Assembly (NCBI GenBank): GCA_025331125.1
Contig: JAOALB010000084.1
Location: forward strand, 108,068 to 172,067
Direction of reading: 5' to 3'
Length of the DNA: 64,000 bases
DNA from: Mycogone perniciosa
Lineage: Eukaryota > Ascomycota > Sordariomycetes > Hypocreales > Hypocreaceae
Shown one piece after another: positions 33,346-44,854 of this stretch. Position 1 is the stretch's first letter; each line of letters begins with the position of its first letter. The notes beneath the pieces are model-generated. The model saw only the letters and a program-made list of their open reading frames with translations, made no database searches and was not told the DNA's origin. The position numbers and the translations under genes are program-made.

Positions 33346-33845
33346 CGGCCTATATCAACTTTGGCTACCTCTTTCCTCTTTCTTCTTTCTTTCCTTTTTT
33401 TATACGCTTGGTCATGGGATACGAGGCAATTGGCTTTTTTCTCTCTCTCTTCTTACAAATTGTGTTCAACAACGAACTATACCCCCGTCGCAATGAATGA
33501 AACGGCTTTTTTTTCTTCAACATTTTTTATATAGGTATATACCTGGATGGATTACCTCAACGAGCGGGCCGCAAGAGTCAGCAAAATAGGATCTTGCAAT
33601 CATGGAGTTTTTGCCTTTTATTTTTTATATCTGAGGGCTATTTAGCATTTGGTATCTAATATTTGGAATGACTGGCTTCATAACGGTAGTATGAAAAGAA
33701 CAAAAATAGGCTATTGTTTAATACACAATGTTATGAACTAAAAACTTGGCTCTCGTTTGTGATGTGACATTGAGATTCTTGGTTGTTATTGGAGTTGGAT
33801 GGTGAAGTGAACATGCTTGATGGAGAGTGACGATGACAATATTGA

Positions 33846-34250
33846 CGCAAGCCATCCATCAGTCTCTCTGCTGCGATCATTCAAAATGACCCCGAGCCCT
33901 CAGCCAAGCACACTCCGTACAAAAAGAACAAACCCCCTCAAAGTTCGAACCATATCCACACGCTCGACTACTCTGCATCGCGGTCGTCGGACCCCCAACA
34001 TCAATATGCCCCGCAGCAGAGCTGGTTCTTCGGCATAGAGCTCCACACCACCGGGGCCGGAGCTCCACAGAATGGAGTCTGGGCCGAGAGCCAGTGCGCC
34101 GGGCGGGTGCGGGTCGAGGCGGAGGTGGGCGGGTCGGTTACCGGGATTGTAAGCTTGATCTATGAAGCAGAGGGCGAAGCAAAGGCAGCAGATTTTACAC
34201 CGGCGATTCGGAGGAGGAGGGCGGTAGTTTTGGCGAGTGACTTTTGGTGA
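33846..34250 (+). other. Open frame without ATG, possible exon or relic
   Basis: A 134-codon frame opens after a TGA and ends with TGA at 34248-34250. The first part is rich in S, P and Q. The second half (SWFFGIELHTTGAGAPQNGV..., then RVRVEAEVGGSVTGIVSLIY) has coding-like composition and GC content well above its flanks. No ATG begins it, so it may be a last exon with an unfound first exon upstream, or a truncated relic. An ACTCCGTA motif lies inside, near 33912. No family is recognised. Confidence 0.3.
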
Positions 34251-36350
34251 TGGAATTTGGGCATGAAAGTGTTGAGATTTTTTTGTCTATTGTTGGGGAT
34301 GAGGATTTGATGCTCTGATCTTCTTATCTTTTTTACTCCTTTGTCAAAAGGCAAAGTCTTTAATGATCTCATTCTATGGGGACCATACAACACCCGCCCA
34401 TTATCACCCTCTCTGCATTTTTGTTCAGCTCCTGACAATGCAACGTCTCACCCAATGAAAGTCTCGGCGCCTATTCCTAAGCTGTATTATTCGGCAAAAT
34501 TTCCAGAGAAACTCTTTAAACGAGGCTAAATAACATATTTTTAATTGCCGTAAGATGAAGCTATCCTCAATTCGATGGTGATTAGGCGAGATGCAGACTC
34601 TTAACGGTTGGCGTGGCTGTAACAAGCATCACGCATGTGATGACTTTCGGAGAGCCGAGTTTCTATAAACAGTAGGTAAACATCGGCAAAGTCTCATTTC
34701 TGAGGGAATGAGTGGGAGCTGCCGAGTCAGTTCACGAACGTTTCCGAAGTGGCCCTATTCTCTTCCAAATAAGTTAGTTTTTCGTTTGCCAAACTCTCTG
34801 ATTTGATAAATGTCAAAGAAGTCTTTTCTTAGTCTATGCGCTATCTCAAGGATGAAGACCAAGGCCTGAACAAATTAGTGCTCAAGGCTCGGCCATCGCT
34901 GTGTGAAACCCGCTCGTTTGTCCAAGATGTAAAGAGAGTCCATGATAGAGCAAAAAAATAGAGGATATTAAACTTGGGAAAAGTGCTTAACATGATCCCG
35001 AATTTTCCACAACCTAGGTGCCGCCAGCTATAAAGGGACTCTTCTTTTTTGCGATGCTACCTTCGTAGTACATAGATATATACTAAAATTTAGTGGTGAG
35101 GCAGAATTGGAAGTTGTATGCAAATAGAGATATGCGTGTGTGTAAATGGTAATTCTCTTATTAGTTGGCTAATCTCCAGACTTCCATGCCCGGTGAATCA
35201 GCTCTTGATTCCGACCGGCACATCACCTCCATTGCTACGTAATTGCGGGTCGTGCTCATTGACTCACACCGACCCGATGACCTCATCCTCATATTCTTGC
35301 TAATTGACCATGATCGCCAGACTCGCTTAGGGACCTCGAAGGTTAAGGAAACATACAGCGTGTCTATGAGAGATGTGGAGCGTTTCGAGAAGAGCAGAAA
35401 ACAGGGGTCGGGGAGAATCGGCAAAGGGGCAACGCCTCATTTCATCGCCTCCACCGCGGAGATTCCGCTTTGCTCGCACGGCGGTGCCCTGTTATAGCCA
35501 CAAATGCTTTGGCGCAGTTTATGTACGAGTACTTCGTGCTCCACAATCATTTGCCGGGGTTCTGAGCGGTCGTCAGTCCTCTCAACGGAAAATACACATA
35601 CATCTCCGTACGGAGTACATATTTAGCTCAGACGTCAATTTATGTAACAGCATGTGTCCCCACTGAGATATTTGAATCACGCGTGATACCTCGGACAATG
35701 GATTTGAAGTACGAAGTAACTGTCCCCAACGCAAAGCTGCAAGGGGCATTAGAGGTCGCGTAGTTGCTACAATTCCTAGGCATTCCACTGTATTTGCTAA
35801 CTGCTGTCGATCTCTCAGGAGGAGATATTCGGCTCTCTGGTCGGTATGTGAACCGCTAGTGTAGCCATCGGGAGCCCTCCACCAAAGGGATTTGCCTCAA
35901 GATGTAAGAAGCTCCAAGGAAACCCGCGCTATTTGAGAGAGTCTGTGAGGTTCTTCTACGTTGTCAAGTGGCTATCGAAAACGCTAGGAGTACTTAGATC
36001 AACAGGGCTTCAGTGTGAGTGTACTCCTAGGTGTGTCTCGAGTCATAGTTCCTTGCAACCTAGACGCCATTTACGGATGATGCATATGCACATAACCCCC
36101 TCCACCTCGGGCTTCGAGATGATTTTTAATACATAACATTTCCCATAATGCCCGTAAACAGCCATCATTAAGGCGGTGACAAGATGAACCGCCATGTACA
36201 TAAGAGCTGAGTGCATTTATACTTTATAAAATGTGGGATATTATAAAGGCTTAGCATCACTCTGGCTACTATGGCTCGCAAAACCCTTTATTGCGTCAAC
36301 TTACAAGTTAAAGGAGAATAGCCATAGCATCGTTTGCCGGTTTGCCAGGC
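34251..36350. other. Intergenic, no gene called
   Basis: Only short frames without recognisable features. Motif copies occur at 35609-35617 (within the palindrome CTCCGTACGGAG) and 35710-35718. Confidence 0.45.
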
Positions 36351-36734
36351 ATGGAAGCCTTCTGTGCTCACCAACAGTTGCTCCAGTGGACGCCGGCCGA
36401 GATCTACGATAAATTGGGCCGGAAGCCATATGCCGTTCCCTCTCATCTGTCGCGCATCCTATACATCCCGAAGCACGAGAGCGTCCCGTCCCATCTTCTG
36501 CTGTATGATGTCAGCAAAGAGTATCAGCGACGGATTGGTGATGCGCTAATCGGCAGCAGCCATTTCACAGCTAGGCTGTGTATGCTGGAGAAGCCTGCCG
36601 GAGATGGCATTGGAGCCGACGTGCAGTATCTCACCAACTTCAAGGTGACTTCAGCTGAGGGAGGAGGAGATCACACTTCAATCAACCTACAGCAGAGAAT
36701 GACAGGAATCGCAGCGCCAGAACCTAGAGTGTGA
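36351..36734 (+). CDS. Hypothetical protein, possibly a fragment
   Basis: 127 codons from an ATG at 36351, GC-richer than its surroundings. It begins MEAFCAHQQLLQWTPAEIYD and contains RILYIPKHESVPSHLLLYD. The segment QWTPAEIYDKLGRKP resembles the substrate-proximal 'EIYxKLGxP' stretch of fungal SRPK-like kinases, but no kinase motif is present, so I do not assign it. A weak GTGAGC...GCAG intron could begin at its end and join more sequence. The gene may be partial. Confidence 0.35.
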   Translation: MEAFCAHQQLLQWTPAEIYDKLGRKPYAVPSHLSRILYIPKHESVPSHLLLYDVSKEYQRRIGDALIGSSHFTARLCMLEKPAGDGIGADVQYLTNFKVTSAEGGGDHTSINLQQRMTGIAAPEPRV

Positions 36735-36813
36735 GCAATCCTCAACATTACTATATATCGCTGAAATTGTATATGCTTATGCAGCGTAAAATAGGAGCTT
36801 AGAAAACACAGGC

Positions 36814-37434
36814 ATGCCAGCAGACAACGCATTCACCATAGGTATTATTTCGGGGAATGAATGCTGCCTGAGTGTGGCTGTTAAAATATTATTTCCAATT
36901 CCAGACACAACTTCCCAGGCAGGAACAGTACGAAATCCTTACTTTGAATTTTGTCTACCAACTTATCCTTCCACCATCTTTCAATGGCAAATTCACCCAT
37001 CACGGGTTGGACCACTCCAGTACACGCTGGTCAACATTGACGCACCTTCGGACCATCAAGAGATGGTCGCATCTGGCTCAGAAGTGCCTCAGAGCGCCGG
37101 CTACATCCTGGCAATCTATCACCATATCGGCTTTACGACGTCCTTGTCAATATCCTACAGCGAGGGCGTGCTCTTACTACCTGACCTCCAGGAGCACCAA
37201 AATTCCACCTTGGAACCCGTTATTGTTGCTAGCCTGCTTGGTTTACTGTGGCGGCTACGTGAAATGAAGGTCGAGCGGCCTACATGCATGAGGCTGTGGC
37301 AGCAGAGCGAAACTAATCAAGGACATCCTCCCAGGGGAGGCTTGATCATGAAGAGGCTGAAAGAGTTTACCCGAAGTCACATGAGGGGACAAGTGGAACG
37401 CAAATCTGACTGTACACGACCCGAGGCTAAATAG
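36814..37434 (+). CDS. Hypothetical protein with probable in-frame intron
   Basis: From the ATG at 36814 the frame is open to 37434. A likely 63-nt intron at 36842-36904 (GTATTA...TTCCAG) keeps frame whether or not it is removed. Splicing gives 185 aa (MPADNAFTIDTTSQAGTVRN...) and removes an odd cysteine-rich stretch, so I prefer the spliced form. The remainder (FEFCLPTYPSTIFQWQIHP, LQYTLVNIDAP, LAIYHHIGFTTSLSISYSEG) looks like a compact beta-rich domain, followed by a basic tail. I do not recognise the family. It may be one unit with the ORF 80 bases upstream. Confidence 0.45.
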   Translation: MPADNAFTIGIISGNECCLSVAVKILFPIPDTTSQAGTVRNPYFEFCLPTYPSTIFQWQIHPSRVGPLQYTLVNIDAPSDHQEMVASGSEVPQSAGYILAIYHHIGFTTSLSISYSEGVLLLPDLQEHQNSTLEPVIVASLLGLLWRLREMKVERPTCMRLWQQSETNQGHPPRGGLIMKRLKEFTRSHMRGQVERKSDCTRPEAK

Positions 37435-38061
37435 CTGTCTCTGCTGTACGAAGCACTCCCGACGAGCAGCTATAAGTAGAATGAATTTGAGACAGAACTA
37501 GCTGCTACGGTTGTTAGGCAGTAGAACCAGTCTTGGCAATAGATCCTAGAGTGTTATACGCGCTTTTTTGTGCACAGTCCTGCGAGGTCGTTGATCAACA
37601 TAGTTGCGCATCTACCAAGGTATGTAACGGCTTGACAAGCATTCAATGTCAGTCCTGACACGACTGGGGCGTTGGAATAGGGAAAATAAAAGCCGGATGA
37701 CCATGGGTAATGCGCTGGGCCTATAGCAAGGCACATATGCTTAGGGAAGCTACCTAATGGTAGCGTTGACCGGCGTGACTCATTGATCTCCATGCATTAT
37801 TGCATCCATTCTAGCGCGTGATGTGGCTCCTTTAATGTTGAACTACATGGTGATGCTCACTTCCTACCAATTAAGCTAAGGCATGCATCTCAGTAGATCA
37901 TCATTCTGTTCCGTATCCTATCAACTATTACCGCTTTGTAATAGTGATGAACTCTTTTCTCTTTCCTTTCTCCTTTCTTTTATTCTTTTTGTAACCTTTC
38001 CAAAGAGAATCCTCTCCATTTTCCTATCTAACCATTCTACAGAATTACCTACCGCCACCAA
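37435..38061. other. Intergenic, no gene called
   Basis: Nothing recognisable except T- and C-rich stretches before the aldo/keto reductase relic. Confidence 0.45.
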
Positions 38062-38770
38062 GCCCTAACAATACCCCCCAGCAAGACTATCACGCTTAAT
38101 ACTGGCTATAGGATCCCAACCATCGGATACGATACCTCGCATGCTGCCCCTGTCAAAACGGTTACTAGCATCTATCAGGCTTTAAGGGTCGGCTACCGCC
38201 GCCTCGACCTAGCTAAGATCTACAGGAACCAGCGCGAGGTCGCTCAGGGAATCAAGAAGGTACTCGCCGAGATTACTGACCTAAAACGCCAGGACATCTT
38301 CATCACCTCCAAGCTATGGAACAACAAGCATATCCTAAGGACATTGAGGCCGCCCTGGACGACACGCTGACGGAGCTTGAGCTAGAATATCTTGATAAAT
38401 GTTTTCTTACAAATTCGATTCGGGGCCTACAGGCGGAGCAAGGGAGACTTAGCCCGCTTGAGGCTGTAGCCTCTTTGCTGAGAATAGTGACGTAAAAAGT
38501 CTGCTACCACACTTTCTCCTATCCCTCTACCTCATTCACTGGCCTGTTGTTCCTGGCGAAGATCTCCTTAAAAGGAATGAGATTGAGATGAACATCGACA
38601 GCAAAGCCATACCGCTAACTGTGCAGCAGTTGCTAAAGCAATTTCGACCTACGGCTTAAGGCTATCATTAACGTGACTGGTTTATTTAATGCTGTTAACT
38701 AGATCGAGTGCCACCCTCAACTCCCGAACCTACCTGTTATCAAGTACTGTGTTCAGACATACATACAAGT
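38062..38770 (+). pseudogene. Broken aldo/keto reductase
   Basis: From 38083 the frame reads KTITLNTGYRIPTIGYDTS, then QALRVGYRRLDLAKIYRNQR and RQDIFITSKLWNNKH. This is the N-terminal half of an aldo/keto reductase with the catalytic Asp (RRLDLA), Tyr (KIYRN) and Lys (TSKLW) still recognisable. After NNKH an extra AT at about 38331-38334 shifts the frame, and the match resumes as KDIEAALDDTLTELELEYLD from 38337. Farther on, VN-stop-IECHPQLP around 38694-38726 corresponds to the family's VNQIECHP block, with the glutamine codon CAG changed to TAG. The middle is eroded, and the C-terminal third is not identified. It was a cytosolic NADPH-dependent carbonyl reductase, now dead. Confidence 0.8.
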
Positions 38771-40028
38771 AGTTATACCGCCTACTCTGCCTTTAGATAT
38801 AATGACTAGGGAATCCCCCTACTCATCAGTGCCCCCGAGATCAATGTCGTTTTAGCTACTATGTAGTTCTTGGTGAAGATAGTGGCGCTATACATATAGG
38901 GGAGTTGGCCATCATCAGAATCGATACTGGTTATCTCGGGATAGGCAAGCTGCATGAGATTGCAGAGTCTAATATAAGCAAACCTTAGACGGAGAACCTA
39001 TCCGATAAGCCATTAACTAGCTTTTTGTACACTATACAGGGGCTTCATACTCGGCTGGCCTCCCTAAGCCCTAGCCGACTCCCCAACTTCATACAAGGGT
39101 CTAATGATCTCCACAGTATCTCAGTGGGGCCATGGCACAAGCGTTAGCCTATACATAATGCCAGTTATAGTGTAAATCTCCAGCAGTTGTCCACAGAGGC
39201 AAAGAAACTTGGGTACATAGAGAACGTCCGAGCCTTGGCTTGGTGCCTGTACAAAGTTGTGCAAATATTTCTCCTTGTACTGGCCCTTTGTATGTGTTAA
39301 TTATTACTCTATCCTTCTAATACCTAAGCGTGATAAAATGGCCAACACAGAGAAGGATGCAGCGCTGATAAACGTGCCACGGTGCAGTGACTGCGAAGTA
39401 TGTACAAAAAGGAGAATAGTACTATCTAGTGAGGTGTCTTGTGATAACGCTGCCCCTTCGTCTATTCTTACCTTGTTTGGTGCTATCCCCACATTAGCAT
39501 GACGCTAATCTACTGCGCATTTTCTTGCCTGTACGCCGTATATACTCGAGACAGAGTAGTGGAACAGAGTGGGATCCTGGCATAAACTGGCATGCCAACT
39601 ACTAGCACAGTGTTAAGACAGTGCCAGCGAGACGCCAGGACGGTGCCTGGATAGTGCTATAAGGTATTAAAATGCTAAAAGAAAAATCATATATTATTAA
39701 AGATTTTAATATATTGTAAATACAAAGGCTATAGCTGGAATTCAAGTATACAATTAGATGAGGCTGTACGATTGGCGCTGGGAGTGTTTTTACTGTGAGT
39801 ATATAGTCAAATGACTTTTGAATATATTGTATTGTGTAAGGCGTAAGTCCGATCTACTGAAAACAAACCCACATTCCAGCCTCCCGCTGACGGGACTATC
39901 ATTAGACCGCCCTAATCTTCTGACAGATAAAATTAAACTCCTGTGTGAGTAGCTACAAGAATGATCTTACCACTTCTCCAAGGCTGCCCCGCGTCTGTTG
40001 CGTTAACAACGCGCCATCAAATTCCGCC
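38771..40028. other. Degenerate sequence between the reductase relic and the MFS gene
   Basis: Possibly continues the reductase relic for a few hundred bases, but I cannot align it by eye. 39257-39502 (+) is an open frame without features. 39660-39760 is AT-rich. Confidence 0.4.
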
Positions 40029-41735
40029 TTAATCAGTCTTCTTACTAATCTTGGGAAGAGAGAGCCATGTAAGCAGCATTATGCCTAACAAAGACAAAAT
40101 GATGGGCTGTAGCACCTGAACACCAGACGCCTGGGCGAGGATGCCAGTAAGAAAAGGGAGGACTGCTGCCCCGCAGCCTCCGAATGCCGAAGCGAAGCCG
40201 ATAACGACGACATGCTGATGGCGCGGAAGAAGTTGGTTTGCCACGAGAACTACGCTGGGGAACAACGGCCCCAAGAAGAAGCCTTGAAACGACACGGCAA
40301 CTGTTGAGACATAGAACTGAGGAACAAGCCAGAAGATAAGCTCAAGAGCCATTGTTGCTGCGATATAGACCTAGGGAGGCAGAGTTTAGTGAGCATGATA
40401 CGGAAGGCGTTGGGAAATGTTAGCTGACTTACCGATGTGGCCAGTTTAAGGCCCAGCCTAGGGGTTACAAATCCGAGAACTGCCCGTCCGACGGTGATGC
40501 CAAGCCAAAAGCCCACCGCGGACATACCGCTGGCAAAGGCATCTCCTTTCCTCACCTGGATCATGAACGTAACAATCCACCCTCCAAGAGCCACCTCAAC
40601 ACCGACGTAAAAGAGCAGAAAGAAAGCGCAGATCCAGGAGACGCGCGCGGTAGGCATATGGAAGAGCGCCTGGTAAAGGCTGGTTTCGCTCTCGAGCTCA
40701 TCCTCTTTATAGATACTTCGGTAGACCGCCCCCGTGGACTCCCAGAAGGACCAGGTCAAGGCGGCGAATTCGATGATGACGAAGGCGATCTGCAAAATGC
40801 AGCGGTCAGCTATCTTTACCGGATGCTCAGCGTTTAGGAAGGCCCATTCGGCAGTTATCTAACCATTAAGTAGTAGTATGAATACCAGGGCAGGTGGGCC
40901 TTGGTAATCATCGCTGTCGAGACAAGGGGGCTGATAACACCGCCTACGCCATAGAATGCATGCAGGAATCCCAGGAGCTGGCTTGAGTTGGCCATGCCGC
41001 CCAACCAAGAGTTCCATGCGGCATCAGCGATGCCATTCCCGAATCCTGCCAGAATGAAGGCGAAGACAAGGCCGATGTAGGGTGGATGAAGGGCAATGAT
41101 GAGGTACGCGGCGATGTGGCTGCCGGCAGAGATCATGGCAACGCCGCGTTGTCCTAGCTTAAGGTGGACGTAGTTATTCAATACGGCCGACCCGATGTAG
41201 CCGACGAACGGCGAGAAGAAGACCAACGAAACGACGGTATAGTCGAGATTATAATAGGACTCGAGCTTCAGAGAAAATCAACACGACTATCTCCATTGAG
41301 CAAGCAAGGGAGGCAGGATGGGGTAAATGGGCCTCGGGTCGCTAAACTTACGTATGGGATTAATGGCTATCAGAAACAGAGAGAAACACTGTCAGCAGTG
41401 ACCATAGCGAGGCATAATCTGGCTTTTTGACGTACACCATAAGCAGCATCGTTGGCACCCATAACGAGAAAACACCAAAACGATGCGATGAGGCGATATG
41501 AGTTCTCTCGAGGCTCGTTCCATTTCTGTATGACATAGACTGTCGGCGTTATGCCCTGCTCGCTGCCACCGAGTTCGCCAATAACTTGGCTCGCCTCCTC
41601 TGTTGACTTTGTAGAGCTATGGCGAGGATCCGATATAAAGTCAATACAGCCCACAGTTTTCGCTGGTGTGGGCGGAGTCGGCAGGTCGACTTGTTGCAGC
41701 TCGATGGCACATGTTGATGCTGTTCGTGCAGCCAT
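40029..41735 (-). CDS. MFS transporter, FHS/BSC6-like
   Basis: Five exons on the minus strand: 41436-41735, 41352-41366, 40864-41265, 40433-40789 and 40029-40370, giving 471 aa. All junctions are phase 0 with GT...AG borders (69, 86, 74 and 62 nt). Exon 2 is only 15 nt, encoding PLIPY. It is supported by good splice sites on both sides and by the continuous ...NDAAYG-PLIPY-LESYYNLDYTVVSLVFF product expected for the first membrane hairpin of this family. Twelve hydrophobic segments are visible. The N-terminal ~75 residues are cytosolic and rich in T, S and E. The layout matches fungal BSC6/fucose-permease-like major facilitator proteins, and the substrate is unknown. There are no stops or frameshifts, although the gene sits between a dead reductase and relic retroelements. 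Confidence 0.82.
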
Positions 41736-42282
41736 GGCTGAAGGGTTGATCAGGTTGGGCGAAGAGAGCTAGGAATCAGACAGATAGAATTGAAGCGAAA
41801 ATTTTGGCTCTACCTATGTATACTTACTTTTACGTTAGGGAATGTTCTTAAATGCAGCACAGGACCGTTCATTATTAATGCTGTACGGAGTACTCCGTAA
41901 TGGCAGTGAGAAGGCCATGCATACCAGGTTTTCACTTATTAATCGGACTGGAAAATGCGTCATGGCTTAGACTACATGTGGCATACCAAGGCGAAGAGGG
42001 AGTTGGTTGACAGTTTCTGCTGATCGGCAGGAATGGTTCCACATGAAGATGTCTAAAAACATACGGAGTAATACTCTAATACTCCGTAGACTACGGAGTA
42101 TATTGCCATTAATAATATAGATAATATGTGCCGGATCCGGCTCGTGGGAAGCCTGTCAGTGGCGTTGCTAGGACTGCAATTAATGGAATTAGCGTACGGA
42201 GTCCCATGATCCACTCATCATGCTTGGCTATCCAACGGAGAAATACGGAGAAATATGGGGTTGTAGGAGAAATAAACCTTTA
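41736..42282. other. MFS promoter region with a cluster of the dispersed motif
   Basis: TACGGAGTACTCCGTA at about 41883-41898 is two copies of the motif sharing a TA. Three more copies in alternating orientation fill 42061-42100, and related CGGAG sequences occur near 42195 and 42240. No gene is seen. The boundary with AT-saturated relic DNA is near 42250-42285. Confidence 0.6.
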
Positions 42283-44854
42283 AAGGATACTATTAATAAA
42301 TAGCACTTTAAGCTATATATAAAGTATTTAATAATAATACTATACTTTAAAATATTAAAGAGTATTATATTATTTAAAATAATAATAGATTTTTAAAAGA
42401 TATAGAGTTTAATAATAAAAGAATTTAATAATAAAATAAAAGGATTTAAATTTTAAATAAACTTTAAAAGAATATAGTTATAAAAGTTTATTAATATTTA
42501 ATATATAGATATAAAGGTATTTATAAAACCTGTAAATAAGTTTAAAGGTATTATAAGTTTTAAGGATTTAAAAAAATAGTATAAAATATTATTTCTCGCT
42601 ATATAATTTATAAAACAGTTAAGCCTTTAAAATATAAACTATACAGTAAACTTTAACCTTTATTAATACTAAAATAACTATAAAAGTTAATTTTATTAAA
42701 CTTTATTATTAAACTATTACTATTTATTAAACTAGAAATAAAAATTAAATATAATAGTATTTTAATAATTATAGATTAATTTATTAAATACTTTTATTTT
42801 CTTTTATATAAAAAAGTAATAGATATAGAAATATTAATTTATATATTTTTGCAATTTATTACAGCTAATTATATAATTCTAGCTAAAATTATTTTTAATT
42901 AAAAATTAACCTTTATATTTAAATTTTAATAAATATTTATAAATTAATTAAGTATAAACTATAAACTTAATACTATATATTACTTATAAATAAATACATA
43001 AATAGAATATATTAACTAGGTTATTAAAGTTTATTTAAAAAGTTATATTAAATTTAATTAAAGTAATTAAATAAAAAAGTTATTAATTATATAGATATTT
43101 TATAATAGTAATATTTTAAAGTTAGCTAGACTTAACTTTATATATATTAACTATAGCTTTATATTAAATATATATAAAGTATTAAAGAAAAGCTTATATA
43201 TTAATAAAGTATAAATTAAAGTTAGAAATATAAAGTAATTATATAAAGAAATGCAAGTATACTTTTATTTTATATAAAAAGAAATAAAAAAGTATATTAA
43301 TAAATATAAATTAAAGGGATTAATCTTTAAAGAGGGAGATATAATTTATTTATACTATTATTTACTAAAAAAAGAAATGTAAATATTAAAATAATATAAT
43401 TAAGCGATAAATTAAATTTTAAAAAACTTAGACTTTATTTAATTAAAACGGTTATTTTAAAAGTTATTTATAAACTTATACTATTAGATAGTATTTAGAT
43501 TTACTTAATATTTTATATTTTACTATTTAAGAAAGTATTATAACATAAATTAAAAAATAGACTAATTATAATTTTAATTAAAGTTTTAGCAGTTAAACAA
43601 AAATATAAAGTTAAAGAAATTAAAGCTATAAAAGCAGAAAATAATAAATATTAATATTTAATTAAATGGAAAAACTGTAAAAAAGAATATAACTTTTAGG
43701 AACTTATTAAACACCTATTAAACATTAAAAATAAACTTAAGCAGTTTTACTAATCCCTAAAATTAAAGGACCTAAATCTGCAAAATTATCGCTAAGCTTT
43801 AAAGAAGCCTAATCTACCTTAGCAGGTACCTTTAATAACTAGAGATTAATTACTACCTTTACCTTTTAAATAAATAAAGAGGACAGTATACTATCCTTTT
43901 CGTTTAAACCCTGCAGCCCCGATTTAAAAAGTTTAGTATATTGCTTATATACTTTTTTCTTAATACGCTAAATACAGTTTAAATGCCCTGCAGCCGCTAT
44001 AATCTGCAATTGAAATTCCGCTAAATAAAAATAAAGACCCTTTAGCTTTTTATTTATTTTATCCTTTTCTAGTTTAAGCTTTTTCTATTACTTAAATATA
44101 TATATAACTAGAAAAATTAATAGAAAGGTATAAAGGAAAGGAAAAGAGAGGGGTATATAAAATAAAGTAATCAGGACCCTATTATAGGAATAGCCCCGAT
44201 ATATATATTCACTATACCTTAAAAAGTTATTTATAATCTAATAAACTAATTTCTTTTAAAAGTAAAAAGTGTAAAGTATATTAATAAGATTGCCTTTAAA
44301 AAGAATTAAAAAAGTAAATAAGGTATATTTATTAAATTTATAAGCGTAAGGTTTAGTAATATAATCTATTATAGTATTAATATAAGAAAGGTAAAAAGAA
44401 TAAATAAATAAAACTTGTAAAGGAACTAATAGGTTTTAAAGATAAAATTAATAGGAGGGGGATATTATATTATAACCTAACTATATTAAAGACCTAGTTA
44501 TAAGATTACAGCAGAATATTAAAACCTTTAACTAATTACTAATAGATTATAGCTATAACTATAATCCTATAAAAGGGATTACTATATAAAACTATAATCC
44601 TGGATTAATAGGATTACTATAATTTAAACGATTTAAGTATATCTATTATATATCTCCTTTATATATATATAGCTGGCTTATTATTTATTTAATATAGTTA
44701 CTTAAACAGTTATTAATAATTATATTTACTAGAACTACCTGTTTTATAGAATCGTAACTATATTACCCTGCTTAGTATTTATCCCTGACCTCTCTGTCAA
44801 TATAAACCCTGCAAACCTCGGTTTAACTGTTAAGAATTAACCCGGATCGTTACA
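42283..44854 (+). mobile_element. Truncated, mutated Ty3/gypsy-type element, copy A
   Basis: The plus strand carries the downstream part of a long-terminal-repeat element: integrase/chromodomain-region pol, 3' untranslated sequence, a purine tract (AGGAGGGGGATAT at about 44455-44467) and an LTR to 44854. The translation L-I-K-W-K-N-C-K-K-E-Y-N-F-stop-E at about 43658-43707 resembles a chromodomain whose tryptophan codon TGG has become TAG. The left end is truncated near 42283. Its sequence is the reverse complement of the corresponding part of copy B (about 48300-50520). There is extreme A+T content and no open frame of useful length, as expected after repeat-induced point mutation. Confidence 0.75.
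44469..44854 (+). repeat. LTR of copy A
   Basis: It begins near TATTATAACCTAAC (a decayed TGTTACGACCC end) and finishes CGGATCGTTACA at 44854. It matches the copy B and C LTRs in the opposite orientation. Confidence 0.7.

Noticed and set aside
36351..36734. Assignment as a protein kinase fragment
   Set aside because: Only a short EIYDKLGRKP-like stretch resembles fungal SRPK-type kinases; no catalytic motif is present.
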